Below, in pieces: positions 18,447-25,195 of a stretch of DNA of 62,063 bases. The notes under the pieces were generated by a model. It made no database searches, was not told the DNA's origin, and worked only from the letters and a program-made list of their open reading frames with translations. The DNA comes from Chloroflexota bacterium (GTDB lineage: Bacteria > Chloroflexota > Chloroflexia > Chloroflexales > Roseiflexaceae). The DNA lies in NCBI GenBank assembly GCA_013388755.1, contig JACAEQ010000064.1:1-62063 (forward strand). Reading direction: 5' to 3'. A program made the translations under genes and the position numbers. The stretch's first letter is position 1; each line of letters opens with the position of its first letter.

Positions 18447-19388
18447 TCAGCTTCCGCCGGTGCGCTCTTTGAACCGGCTCAGTGCCGGGTCACCATACCA
18501 GCCGGTAATATATCCCAGCGCGCTGGCATACGACGCAAGCGCTTTGAGCGGCTTGAACCCCGGTCGCCAGGATGGCGCGGCGTACGAGTAGGGCAGAAAC
18601 ACATTCGGCGCAAGGATCGCAGTGCGAAAAAGAAAATAGGCCAGCGCATGCAACGGCGTGCGCAACGCGCGCCCACGCGCCCGGCCTGGATCGCGACGTA
18701 CCTCCTGCGCATGGCCGAAGCCGTACAGGAACTGCTTGCGCAGCAGTAGGCGCAGCGTGGCAGGCGCCGGGTGATACACCCAGGCGTGGGGCGCCAGAAC
18801 GAAGCGGTAGCGCGCCAACCGCATTCCGTCGCCGGCCTCCTGATCACCCGTATACATTCGCCGCACGCGCACAAAGAACTCCGTATCAACGCCGCGCAGC
18901 AGCGTCTCGTCAAAACCACCCGCCTGCTCGAACACAGCGCGGCGCATGGCGCAGCACGTGGTTGTGATCTCGCTGTAGAACGCCGGTGGGTCAGGGTTGG
19001 TCTCCTGCGGCGTCTCAACCAGCGGGTGAACAATGCGCGGCACCTCGCGCGCGACCCATTGCTGGAACCAGGATGCATCGGGGGGTAAGAGTCTGGCGGC
19101 GCCGGTCACACCGATTGACGGATCGGCGAGAAGCAGCATTGCCAGGCGTTCGATCAGCCGGTCATCGCCCGGGATTGCGTCATCGTCAATGAACAACAGA
19201 AACGGTGAGGTTGTCTGTGCAACGCCCTGGTTACGCGCACGCCCATTGGGGCGCACGCCGGCAACCACGACGATCTCCGCCGGCAGCAGCGTCTGGCGCT
19301 GTAATTCGGCCACCAGCGCATCGGCATGACCATCGAGCGAGGGAACGATAGCCGCAATCCGGGGCACTTCCGCGCCATGTTCCGTCAC
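18447..19388 (-). CDS. GT2 family glycosyltransferase
   Basis: Inverting GT-A glycosyltransferase of 313 residues. It begins RIAAIVPSLDGHADAL, with the nucleotide-sugar site PNGRARNQGVAQTTSPFLLF and the metal-binding DxD-type motif FIDDDAIPGDD; the middle has TTCCAMRRAVFEQAGGFDETL, as in rhamnosyl- or galactofuranosyl-type enzymes. Amphipathic/hydrophobic stretches near the C-terminus (ALAYFLFRTAILAPNVFLPY) suggest membrane association. Its start overlaps the stop of the upstream GT4 gene by 4 nt (ATGA), so the two are translationally coupled. Confidence 0.9.
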   Translation of the reverse strand: MTEHGAEVPRIAAIVPSLDGHADALVAELQRQTLLPAEIVVVAGVRPNGRARNQGVAQTTSPFLLFIDDDAIPGDDRLIERLAMLLLADPSIGVTGAARLLPPDASWFQQWVAREVPRIVHPLVETPQETNPDPPAFYSEITTTCCAMRRAVFEQAGGFDETLLRGVDTEFFVRVRRMYTGDQEAGDGMRLARYRFVLAPHAWVYHPAPATLRLLLRKQFLYGFGHAQEVRRDPGRARGRALRTPLHALAYFLFRTAILAPNVFLPYSYAAPSWRPGFKPLKALASYASALGYITGWYGDPALSRFKERTGGS

Positions 19389-20548
19389 GGGCGCACCTCT
19401 TCGACAAACGTGATCACCCCATCAACGATGGTCGTCCATGCAAACGAGCCCTCCGCCGCCGCGCGCGCGCGCGCACCAATAGCTGCCCGCTCGGCATACG
19501 GCAGGTTCAGCAGCCATTGCAGGCGTTCTGCCAGCGCGGCGGCGGCGCCGGGTGGAAAGAGCGCGCCGAGGCGCATCACCTCAATAAACTCCATCCCCGG
19601 CAATGCCGCTGCCAGCACAGGACGCCCGAGCGCCAGATATTCGAAGACCTTGAGCGGCGACACGCCGGTACGCCAGTTACGCTCGATCGGCGCCAGAGGC
19701 GCGGCGAGTACATCGCATGTCGCCAGCACTTGCGGTACATGCGTATGCGGCAGCCGGCCCGTGAACCGTACCCGCGCACCGAGCGGCGCGGCGCGTGCCT
19801 CCAGTCTGGCGCGTTCCACACCATCACCGATCAGCAGCAGGTGTAGCCGCGGGTGAGTGGGCGCAAGCTGAAGAACGGCCTCCACCAGGAGATCCAGTCC
19901 CTGCCAGGCAGCAAAGTTCCCCGCAAAACCAACAACCTGAGCGTCGAGCGGGATGCCGAGCATCCGGCGCGCCACGGTGCTATCACCAGGAACGAAGCGG
20001 TGCGGATTCACACCGTTTGGCGCGACATGCACGGCGCGGGCGCCGTTCTGCCGTGCCACCATGGCGAGTTGCGGCGTCACCGCCACGATGCCGGATGCCA
20101 GCCGATATTCAAGCCGCGCCAGCAGCGTGTAGAACATCCGGCGCGCGGGCGCGGATCGCGTGTCATGCTCCAGTTCATATTCCAGCGCCGGCAGACCATT
20201 CAATTCCAGTATACAGGGTATACCCAGACGGCGCGCAGCCATGATGGCGCCAAGATTAAAGGCCGCCGCGCGCACATAGATCACGTCCGGCTTCAGAGGT
20301 TGCCCGGCGAGCAGCAATGCACGCGCGGCGCGCGCCTGAAAGACCAGTTCACGCGGTGGCCGCGCAGGGAGCGACACCGGCACAAACGGAATCATCGGCA
20401 ACGCCGCCGGCGCGGGTGGCGGGCCAAACAGCGCGAGTGGTCGCGAGCGCGCCAGCGCCTCGCAGAACTCGGCGACATGCGTCGCCTGCCCACCATGGAC
20501 ACCCAGGGATAACGGAGCCAGGTAGAACCATCGCCGGTCGCATCTCAT
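19385..20548 (-). CDS. GT4-type glycosyltransferase
   Basis: First gene of the glycosyltransferase run, 387 residues with start 20548 (MRCDRRWFYLAPLSLGVHGG). GT-B features: GVHGGQATHVAEFCEAL at the N-terminus, VTPQLAMVARQNGARAVHVAPNGVN in the middle, the donor-domain block GFAGNFAAWQGLDLLVEA, and FEYLALGRPVLAAALPGMEF. The frame is open to 20686, but upstream sequence is a dispersed repeat, and the start codon itself lies in that repeat with no Shine-Dalgarno, so the native 5' end may have been replaced. Likely role: surface polysaccharide or glycolipid assembly with the two following transferases. Confidence 0.87.
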   Translation of the reverse strand: MRCDRRWFYLAPLSLGVHGGQATHVAEFCEALARSRPLALFGPPPAPAALPMIPFVPVSLPARPPRELVFQARAARALLLAGQPLKPDVIYVRAAAFNLGAIMAARRLGIPCILELNGLPALEYELEHDTRSAPARRMFYTLLARLEYRLASGIVAVTPQLAMVARQNGARAVHVAPNGVNPHRFVPGDSTVARRMLGIPLDAQVVGFAGNFAAWQGLDLLVEAVLQLAPTHPRLHLLLIGDGVERARLEARAAPLGARVRFTGRLPHTHVPQVLATCDVLAAPLAPIERNWRTGVSPLKVFEYLALGRPVLAAALPGMEFIEVMRLGALFPPGAAAALAERLQWLLNLPYAERAAIGARARAAAEGSFAWTTIVDGVITFVEEVRP

Positions 20549-20595
20549 ATGGCACGACGTACGCGGTGGCGTACCAGCAGGGTGGTCTGGAGGGC
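20533..20595. repeat. Dispersed repeat copy at the 5' end of the GT4 gene
   Basis: GCCGGTCGC, TCTCATATG, CACGACGTAC and GGGTGGTCTGGAGGG occur here in the same order as at 52339-52455, where about 50 extra bases sit after the TCTCATATG block. The GT4 start codon lies within it. Confidence 0.65.
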
Positions 20596-20718
20596 GGCAC
20601 GCCCTCCAGGGCCAATCATCCGGCGGTGGGAAGGTGGTCGCAACGCGGAACAGAACACCGTCCTGCCGGCGGAGGGGCACTGGCATTTGCCCGGCTGGCC
20701 GATTACGCGCGTGACCGC

Positions 20719-20979
20719 GTCACTCCAGTCATATGATTGATGCGGTTCAAGCGTATCCCCCAGACGTTGAATACCCACAGGATCAGCGTGGGTCTCAAAG
20801 AGAACGCGTGCGATACCAATCGGCGAGTAGGTACCAGCCGCAACGTCTCGCGGGAAGAGGTAGAGGCTGCCATCCGGCGCGCGGGCAACGGCAGGATTCA
20901 GGACACCCGGTACCTCATCGGGGCTGGCGGGGCCACCGCGCATCACAGTGGACAAACGGCGCATCGCAAAGCGAAGCAT
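20719..20979 (-). pseudogene. N-terminal remnant of a GH130-like glycosidase/phosphorylase
   Basis: From ATG 20979 (MLRFAMRRLSTVMRGGP) the frame matches the start of GH130-type proteins: VLNPAVARAPDGSLYLFPRD, YSPIGIARVLFE, and RLGDTLEPHQSYDW. Homology stops near 20719, where the DNA passes into low-complexity and repeat sequence; catalytic residues further along are missing. The open frame continues to 20545 without family resemblance. A deletion or repeat-mediated exchange has removed most of the gene and put it against the GT4 gene. Confidence 0.7.
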
Positions 20980-21000
20980 CACGGTCACCATCAACCTCTA

Positions 21001-21009
21001 TGCTATAAT
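21001..21009 (+). promoter_or_regulatory. Extended -10 promoter for the 25-codon gene
   Basis: TGCTATAAT (21001-21009) is a perfect extended -10 element (TGnTATAAT). No good -35 is seen, as is usual for this class. Predicted start near 21016, 50 nt before the ATG. Confidence 0.7.
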
Positions 21010-21065
21010 GCCAGGGTCACGCTTACGTGGGCCAATGACGCCCCTGGCACAGAAAGGAGCAGACA

Positions 21066-21143
21066 ATGGGAGACAAGAGTCCGAAAAACGTCAGCAAGCA
21101 GAAGAAACAGTCGGCAGCCAAAAAAGAGCCGAAGAAGAAATAA
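21066..21143 (+). CDS. Highly basic 25-residue microprotein
   Basis: ATG 21066 opens 25 codons beginning MGDKSPKNVSKQKKQSAAKK and ending in EPKKK, with AAAGGAG 8 nt upstream and an extended -10 promoter at 21001. Eleven of 25 residues are Lys or Arg-like basic. Very short proteins beginning MGDKSPK occur in unrelated bacteria and are normally left unannotated; their function is not known to me. A hairpin at 21171-21216 follows, so the gene appears to be its own transcription unit of roughly 200 nt. Confidence 0.75.
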   Translation: MGDKSPKNVSKQKKQSAAKKEPKKK

Positions 21144-21170
21144 CTTCTGCGCTGACCCGCTCCGATCGCG

Positions 21171-21216
21171 CGCGAGGGGGATGTGCAACGACGGCACGTG
21201 CGGCATCCTCCTCGCG
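21171..21216 (+). terminator. Hairpin downstream of the microprotein gene
   Basis: CGCGAGGGGGATG (21171-21183) pairs with CATCCTCCTCGCG (21204-21216) with one G-U pair and a 20-nt loop. There is no T-run, so termination is only probable. Confidence 0.5.
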
Positions 21217-21286
21217 TGGCCATTGCGCCGCCGAGCATAGCACGCAGATCCACCAGCGTCAAGCCATGTTCTGACAGACATACACT

Positions 21287-21793
21287 ATGTGCACACGCCA
21301 TCCAGCACGCAACGAACGGAACGTTTTCTCCGCCATCGTCCACACCGTGTTGCTCATCACCCTGAGCGCTGGACTGGTGGCGTGTACCCTGCCGGACCCG
21401 CCCCAACCCACAACGCCGCGCCCGACTGCGCCGACCATTCTTGAGATCACCCCTGCGCCAACACAGGATGTTGATGCTACTGCGACGGCCTATGCCAGCC
21501 TGCTGGCGCCATCGCCGACACCGGCCGGATTATACATTGTGCAGCCTGGCGATACGCTCAGCGCCCTTGCCGAAGCATTCGGCACGACTGTTGCCGAGAT
21601 CATGGCCGCCAATGGCCTGACCGACCCTGACGCATTGCAGGCTGGCCAGCCCTTGCTCATCCCTTCGCTTGTTGATACATCACCATCACTACGCGCCTCG
21701 CCGACGCCGGGCGCGCCTGTCGGTGGTAGTGACGCGCCGGCGGTCACGGCGACGCCTGCTATGTCCGTCACGCCAACCCTTTCGACGCCATAG
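21287..21793 (+). CDS. LysM-domain lipoprotein
   Basis: The 168-residue protein has a signal peptide with lipobox LVAC (about residue 33), a Pro/Thr-rich spacer (PPQPTTPRPTAPT), one LysM domain (about 83-127: YIVQPGDTLSALAEAFGTT, then ANGLTDPDALQAGQPLLIP), and a Pro/Thr/Ser tail. LysM domains bind N-acetylglucosamine polymers such as peptidoglycan, so this should be an envelope-tethered wall-binding protein. There is no catalytic domain. A TTGACA promoter for the next transcript starts 21 nt after the stop. Confidence 0.88.
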   Translation: MCTRHPARNERNVFSAIVHTVLLITLSAGLVACTLPDPPQPTTPRPTAPTILEITPAPTQDVDATATAYASLLAPSPTPAGLYIVQPGDTLSALAEAFGTTVAEIMAANGLTDPDALQAGQPLLIPSLVDTSPSLRASPTPGAPVGGSDAPAVTATPAMSVTPTLSTP

Positions 21794-21813
21794 CGACCGT
21801 TAAAGATTCGCCC

Positions 21814-21842
21814 TTGACAGGCGTCGTGAAGTTCGGTATAGT
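21814..21842 (+). promoter_or_regulatory. Strong sigma70-type promoter of a ~150-nt transcript
   Basis: Perfect -35 TTGACA (21814-21819), 17-nt spacer, -10 TATAGT (21837-21842). Predicted start near 21850; the terminator at 21969-21999 would give a transcript of about 150 nt. Confidence 0.85.
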
Positions 21843-21883
21843 TGCAACGTCAATCCTTCAATTTGCCGTTCAGGCGTAAAGGA

Positions 21884-21958
21884 GGTGATGCCCATGAGTA
21901 ATGAGCGTAAGGGCATCACCGTTCTGGTGGCGCGGTAGCTCCATCAGCGGTGGTGCCC
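21884..21958 (+). promoter_or_regulatory. Mutually exclusive hairpins that can hide or expose a 12-nt Shine-Dalgarno
   Basis: GGGCATCACC (21911-21920) can pair perfectly with the upstream GGTGATGCCC (21884-21893), which contains part of the Shine-Dalgarno, or with one G-U pair with the downstream GGTGGTGCCC (21949-21958). The first fold buries the ribosome-binding site of the 14-codon ORF; the second frees it. The Shine-Dalgarno AAAGGAGGTGAT (21878-21889) is complementary to 12 nt of the usual 16S rRNA 3' end. The regulatory reading is inference. Confidence 0.6.
21894..21938 (+). CDS. 14-codon ORF (MSNERKGITVLVAR) in a stand-alone short transcript
   Basis: ATG 21894 follows an exceptionally long Shine-Dalgarno (AAAGGAGGTGAT) by 4 nt and ends at TAG 21936-21938. 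It sits in its own transcription unit: consensus promoter at 21814, strong intrinsic terminator at 21969. It may encode a real micropeptide, or serve as a leader whose translation sets the RNA fold. The codons overlap both hairpin arms, so ribosome movement would open the first hairpin. I recognise no family. Confidence 0.5.
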   Translation: MSNERKGITVLVAR

Positions 21959-21968
21959 GGATCAACAC

Positions 21969-21999
21969 AAAAAACCCTCGCCACTGGCGAGGGTTTTTT
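21969..21999. terminator. Bidirectional intrinsic terminator
   Basis: AAAAAACCCTCGCC (21969-21982) and GGCGAGGGTTTTTT (21986-21999) form a perfect 14-bp hairpin with a 3-nt loop and A/T tails on both sides. It ends the short transcript on the plus strand and rplY on the minus strand. Confidence 0.95.
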
Positions 22000-22012
22000 G
22001 ATGCAATTGACG

Positions 22013-22657
22013 TTATTCCGCTTCCTCGACCTCGCGACGCTCACGCACCAGTTCCGGCTCATGCGGCGCTTCCACGGCTTCTTCCTCAGCCACAGCGGCG
22101 CGAGTCGTTGCCAGGTTGACCACCAGTTCATCGCCCGGAGTGACGAGCGCAGCGCCTGGCGGCAACACAAGATCGCGCACGTGGATGCTCCTGTCAAAAC
22201 TGTCAAGACCGCTGATATCAACGGTAACGTGCGCCGGAATATCAGCCGGCAATGCCCGGATTTCAACGACGCTCATGACTTGATTGACAACCGCATCGCC
22301 ACGAGCAGCCAGCGGCGATTCACCAGCGATGTGCAGAGGGACAGCAACCTGTATCTCCTGGCGTAAGTCCACGGCGCGAAAATCAGCGTGAATAATCGCG
22401 CGTGTGACCGGATGGCGCTGCAGGCTATGGATAAACGCCGCCAGCGGCTTCTGCCCGGCGATCTGCAACTCGACCAGAGCGGTGCGCCCGGCGCGACGAT
22501 AGACATCCTGGAAACTACGTGTATCGACCTGGACAGCCATTGGCGCAACGCCTTTGCCGTAGACCGTAGCCGGCAGCACGCCGTTGCGGCGCAACCGACT
22601 GACTTTCTTTCCCAATACCGAACGAACCTCAAGCGATAATGTGTACTTCTCAGACAT
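22013..22657 (-). CDS. rplY: 50S ribosomal protein L25 (Ctc form)
   Basis: 5S-rRNA-binding large-subunit protein, long (Ctc/TL5) form of 214 residues. The N-terminal L25 domain (about 1-95) has [28 protein letters not shown] and [19 protein letters not shown]; the C-terminal TL5 domain (about 96-190) has [18 protein letters not shown] and [17 protein letters not shown]; an acidic Glu-rich tail follows. Start 22657 ([11 protein letters not shown]) matches the family; AAGGAG lies 13 nt upstream, rather far. It has its own promoter at 22738-22766 and ends at the bidirectional terminator. Its leader contains the short palindrome GGGCAATGCCC. Confidence 0.95.
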   Translation of the reverse strand: MSEKYTLSLEVRSVLGKKVSRLRRNGVLPATVYGKGVAPMAVQVDTRSFQDVYRRAGRTALVELQIAGQKPLAAFIHSLQRHPVTRAIIHADFRAVDLRQEIQVAVPLHIAGESPLAARGDAVVNQVMSVVEIRALPADIPAHVTVDISGLDSFDRSIHVRDLVLPPGAALVTPGDELVVNLATTRAAVAEEEAVEAPHEPELVRERREVEEAE

Positions 22658-22737
22658 GATGGACCCGGCGCTCCTTATGATGATGCAACTACCTTCGCCA
22701 AAAGCTAAGGGCATTGCCCGGTAGCTCCAAAAATGGC

Positions 22738-22766
22738 ATTGTACTATAATGCCGCACCGCGTGCAA
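22738..22766 (-). promoter_or_regulatory. rplY promoter
   Basis: On the minus strand -35 TTGCAC (22761-22766), 17-nt spacer, -10 TACAAT (22738-22743). Predicted leader of about 75 nt. Confidence 0.75.
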
Positions 22767-22811
22767 GAGCGCCAGCGCGTGACGAGTGATGGGTGATTAG
22801 AAAATATGGGC

Positions 22812-22841
22812 TTGACAAGAACAGGCGTGTTATGTCATAAT
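22812..22841 (+). promoter_or_regulatory. lexA promoter
   Basis: -35 TTGACA (22812-22817), 18-nt spacer, -10 CATAAT (22836-22841). The palindrome at 22857 lies just after the predicted start. Confidence 0.75.
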
Positions 22842-22856
22842 GATCCTACTACATAA

Positions 22857-22868
22857 GTTCTATCGAAC
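22857..22868. promoter_or_regulatory. Candidate LexA operator GTTCTATCGAAC
   Basis: GTTC-N4-GAAC is a perfect dyad at about +8 to +19 of the lexA transcript, the usual place for an autoregulatory operator. It is the inverse order of the Gram-positive GAAC-N4-GTTC box. Binding is inferred from position only. Confidence 0.4.
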
Positions 22869-22930
22869 AAGCTTGCGGCTTACCACGGCGGCTTTCCAGG
22901 CGTCGCCAAAGCACTGAAAGGATAGCACGT

Positions 22931-23587
22931 ATGCGATCTGGAGATCAGCTCTCGGCACGGCAGCGCGAGATTCTCGCTTTCATCGAAGAGTTCGTGCAGG
23001 AGCACGGCTATCCGCCGGCAATCCGGGAGATTCAGGACAGACTCGACATTTCCTCCACCTCGGTTGTGGCCTACAATCTACGCGCGCTCGAGAACAAGGG
23101 CCTGATCGATCGCGAGGGCAAAGTATCGCGCGGGATCAAGCTCAAGCAGATGACCCCGACATTGTTGAGTCGCGCCCGAGGTGGCCAGGTGCCGATCCTG
23201 GGCGTGATCACCGCTGGCCAGCCCTTGCCGAACCCGGAGGATACCAGCGAGGCGACGACCGAGTTGCTTGATGTTCCCGCCGATGTCGTGGCGCCGGAGA
23301 AGTTGCAGCATGTGTATGCGCTTAAGGTACGCGGCCACTCGATGATCGACGCGCTGATCGACGATGGCGACATCGTCCTGATGCGCTATCAGGAAACTGC
23401 CGAAAACGGCCAGATGGTTGCGGTGCGGATCGAAGATGAGAATGCTGTGACGCTCAAGCGCTTTTACCGCGAGGGCGAAAAGGTGCGCCTGCAGCCAGCC
23501 AACGTGACGATGGAGCCCATTTTCGTTGATGCCGCCAATGTTCATATCCAGGGGCGCGTGGTGGGTGTGCTACGCTCGATGGCATGA
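22931..23587 (+). CDS. lexA: LexA repressor
   Basis: SOS transcriptional repressor, 218 residues. N-terminal winged helix (about 1-70: LSARQREILAFIEEFVQEHGYPPAIREI, recognition-helix region SSTSVVAYNLRALENKGLI); C-terminal S24 autopeptidase with cleavage site Ala95-Gly96 (VITAGQP), catalytic Ser137 in VRGHSMIDA and Lys176 in VTLKRF, all intact. RecA-stimulated self-cleavage is expected. GAAAGG lies upstream of ATG 22931. It is monocistronic and converges on the mevalonate operon. Confidence 0.97.
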   Translation: MRSGDQLSARQREILAFIEEFVQEHGYPPAIREIQDRLDISSTSVVAYNLRALENKGLIDREGKVSRGIKLKQMTPTLLSRARGGQVPILGVITAGQPLPNPEDTSEATTELLDVPADVVAPEKLQHVYALKVRGHSMIDALIDDGDIVLMRYQETAENGQMVAVRIEDENAVTLKRFYREGEKVRLQPANVTMEPIFVDAANVHIQGRVVGVLRSMA

Positions 23588-23610
23588 GGTCAGGTGTGGA
23601 ATGGGTGCAG

Positions 23611-23634
23611 GTAGGGGTGCGGCTGCGCCCCTAC
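23611..23634. terminator. REP-like hairpin between lexA and the mevalonate operon
   Basis: GTAGGGG-T-GC and GC-GCCCCTAC pair around a short loop. The hairpin overlaps the stop codon of the DUF35 gene and could separate the two convergent transcripts. It resembles the GTAGGGACGC palindrome at 62025. Confidence 0.5.
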
Positions 23635-24023
23635 ACCACCGGGCGAAACTTGTACCCGTAGACAATCAACCCTGTCGGCCCCAGTGCTCGCAGCTTGCGG
23701 GTCACCATCTCAACCGGCATGTCAATCGTTACCTGGTCGAGATCGCAATCGGTTAGTTGCGCGGTCACCAGCGGTCCTTCCTCAAGGCGCACCAGCGCGA
23801 TCAGATATGGTGCCTGCTCGTCATACCCCTCGGGTGGCTGTCGCACAATGCTGAATGAGTAGACCCGGCCACGCCCGCTCAAGACGTATGGTTCCCAGGA
23901 GTCATGCGCCTCGCCCGGCCGCAGCGGGGCCGGTGGAAAACGCACTTCGCCAGTCGTCCGGTGGCGCTGCCCTTCCAGACGGTAGCGCGCATGGCGTATG
24001 CGCCAGTGTTTTGCCAGATCCAT
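23631..24023 (-). CDS. DUF35 OB-fold protein lacking the zinc-finger cysteines
   Basis: Last gene of the mevalonate operon, 130 residues with start 24023 (MDLAKHWRIRHARYRL; GGAGGT 4 nt upstream). In archaea the DUF35 protein bridges acetoacetyl-CoA thiolase and HMG-CoA synthase and supplies a shared CoA-binding channel. The fold-defining pattern is present (RYRLEG, VRFPP, LSGRGRVYSFSIV, PYLIALVRLEEGPLVTAQL), but the rubredoxin-like CxxC…CxxC motif has become His21, Thr24, Arg35 and Glu38, so no zinc can be bound there. The gene ends in a hairpin shared with lexA's 3' side. Confidence 0.85.
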   Translation of the reverse strand: MDLAKHWRIRHARYRLEGQRHRTTGEVRFPPAPLRPGEAHDSWEPYVLSGRGRVYSFSIVRQPPEGYDEQAPYLIALVRLEEGPLVTAQLTDCDLDQVTIDMPVEMVTRKLRALGPTGLIVYGYKFRPVV

Positions 24024-24036
24024 CCTGACCTCCGCC

Positions 24037-25194
24037 TTATTCCATGGTAAGAATGTGGGTTGCCGCTGTTGCGCCGATGCCGCCGATGCACTGCGCCAGC
24101 GCGACGCTTGCACCGGCCACCTGGGCCGCGCCGGCCTGGCCGCGCAGTTGTGCGACCAGCTCAACCACCTGGTAGATACCATTGGCGCCCACCGCATCGC
24201 CGCGCGCCTTGCAGCCGCCGCCAGTTGCCAGCGGCAGCGCCCCCTTCGGGGTGATCGCGCCGTCACGCGCCAGCGCGACCGCCGCGCCACGCTCGGCAAA
24301 CCCGCCTGCCTCCAGAACGAGTGCCGCCGTGATGCCGTGGGGGTCGGTCACATCCAGTACCTGGATATCACGATGCGTCATCCGGGCAGCGCGCAGTGCC
24401 GTAGCCGTCGAGTGCGCAACGGCCGAGAGCCACAGGGGATCGTGCCGGCTATGAAGCGCCAGCGTATCGGTGGCCACTGCCGATGCGGCCACACACACCG
24501 GTGCGGCGCTGACGTCGCGCGCCAGGCCCTCGCTGGCAATCAGCAATGCAGCCGCCCCATCTGCCGCGGTCGAGCAATCGAGCAGGCCAAGCGGTTCGGC
24601 AACCATTGGCGCGCTACGCACCTTGTCGGCAGTGATCGCAAAACGATACATCGCATTCGGGTTCGCCACGCCGTTTGCGTGAGCATTGACCGGGAAAGGA
24701 GCAAAATCCTCGATGCCATAGCCGTAGTTGTGCATGTACCGGCGCATCAACATTGCCCAGAGCGCCGTCGTCGTCACGCCGTGTATCGCCTCCCACTCGG
24801 CATCGCCTGCCAGGGCAAGCGCCCGCTCGCGACGCGCATCGAGCACGTCGGTCGTTTTCTCCACCCCGACGACCGCCACCAGATCAACGATGCCGGATGC
24901 GACCGCCAGGCAGGCCTGGCGCAATGCAACCCCGCCCGACGCTGTACCGGCTTCGATCGACACCGCCTCGATGCCGGAGATGCCAGCAGCCGTCGCGACC
25001 ATCGGGCCGACCTGGCTCTGTACCTCCAGCGAACCATTTAGCGCACTGGCAACATACAGCGCGCCAACCCGAGACGCTGGTATGTCACCCAGCGCTGCTG
25101 CCAGCGCCTCAACCGCAAGCGAAGCGGCGCTGCGATCCCAGTGTTCTCCAACCGGTGTTGCACCGGTTCCAACAATATAAACGTTTCGCATCAC
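24037..25194 (-). CDS. Archaeal-type thiolase with lost catalytic residues
   Basis: The 385-residue protein aligns by eye throughout with archaeal acetyl-CoA acetyltransferases (VYIVGTGATPVGEHW, SGGVALRQACLAVASG, VAVVGVEKTTDV, PMVAEPLGLLDCSTAADGAAALL). In the family the nucleophile sits in EAACASGG; here it reads EAGTASGG, with Thr84 in place of Cys. The GHPVGATG box reads GDAVGANG (Asp333 for His), and the EVHDAF box reads DVTDPH. Cys369 in AQCIGGIG remains near the usual second Cys/His. Normal thiolysis or Claisen chemistry seems unlikely; a structural or CoA-channelling role with HMG-CoA synthase is my inference. It starts 1 nt after the synthase stop and 13 nt precede the DUF35 gene. Confidence 0.88.
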   Translation of the reverse strand: MMRNVYIVGTGATPVGEHWDRSAASLAVEALAAALGDIPASRVGALYVASALNGSLEVQSQVGPMVATAAGISGIEAVSIEAGTASGGVALRQACLAVASGIVDLVAVVGVEKTTDVLDARRERALALAGDAEWEAIHGVTTTALWAMLMRRYMHNYGYGIEDFAPFPVNAHANGVANPNAMYRFAITADKVRSAPMVAEPLGLLDCSTAADGAAALLIASEGLARDVSAAPVCVAASAVATDTLALHSRHDPLWLSAVAHSTATALRAARMTHRDIQVLDVTDPHGITAALVLEAGGFAERGAAVALARDGAITPKGALPLATGGGCKARGDAVGANGIYQVVELVAQLRGQAGAAQVAGASVALAQCIGGIGATAATHILTME

Positions 25195-25195
25195 A

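Noticed and set aside
21850-21999. T-box riboswitch
   Set aside because: Pieces resemble GGTGG…GCGG and a terminator follows, but the full T-box motif and Stem I are absent, and no downstream gene lies on the same strand.
22700-22735. tRNA-like GCCCGGTAGCTC string
   Set aside because: It resembles a D-arm only; there is no acceptor stem, anticodon arm or T-arm.
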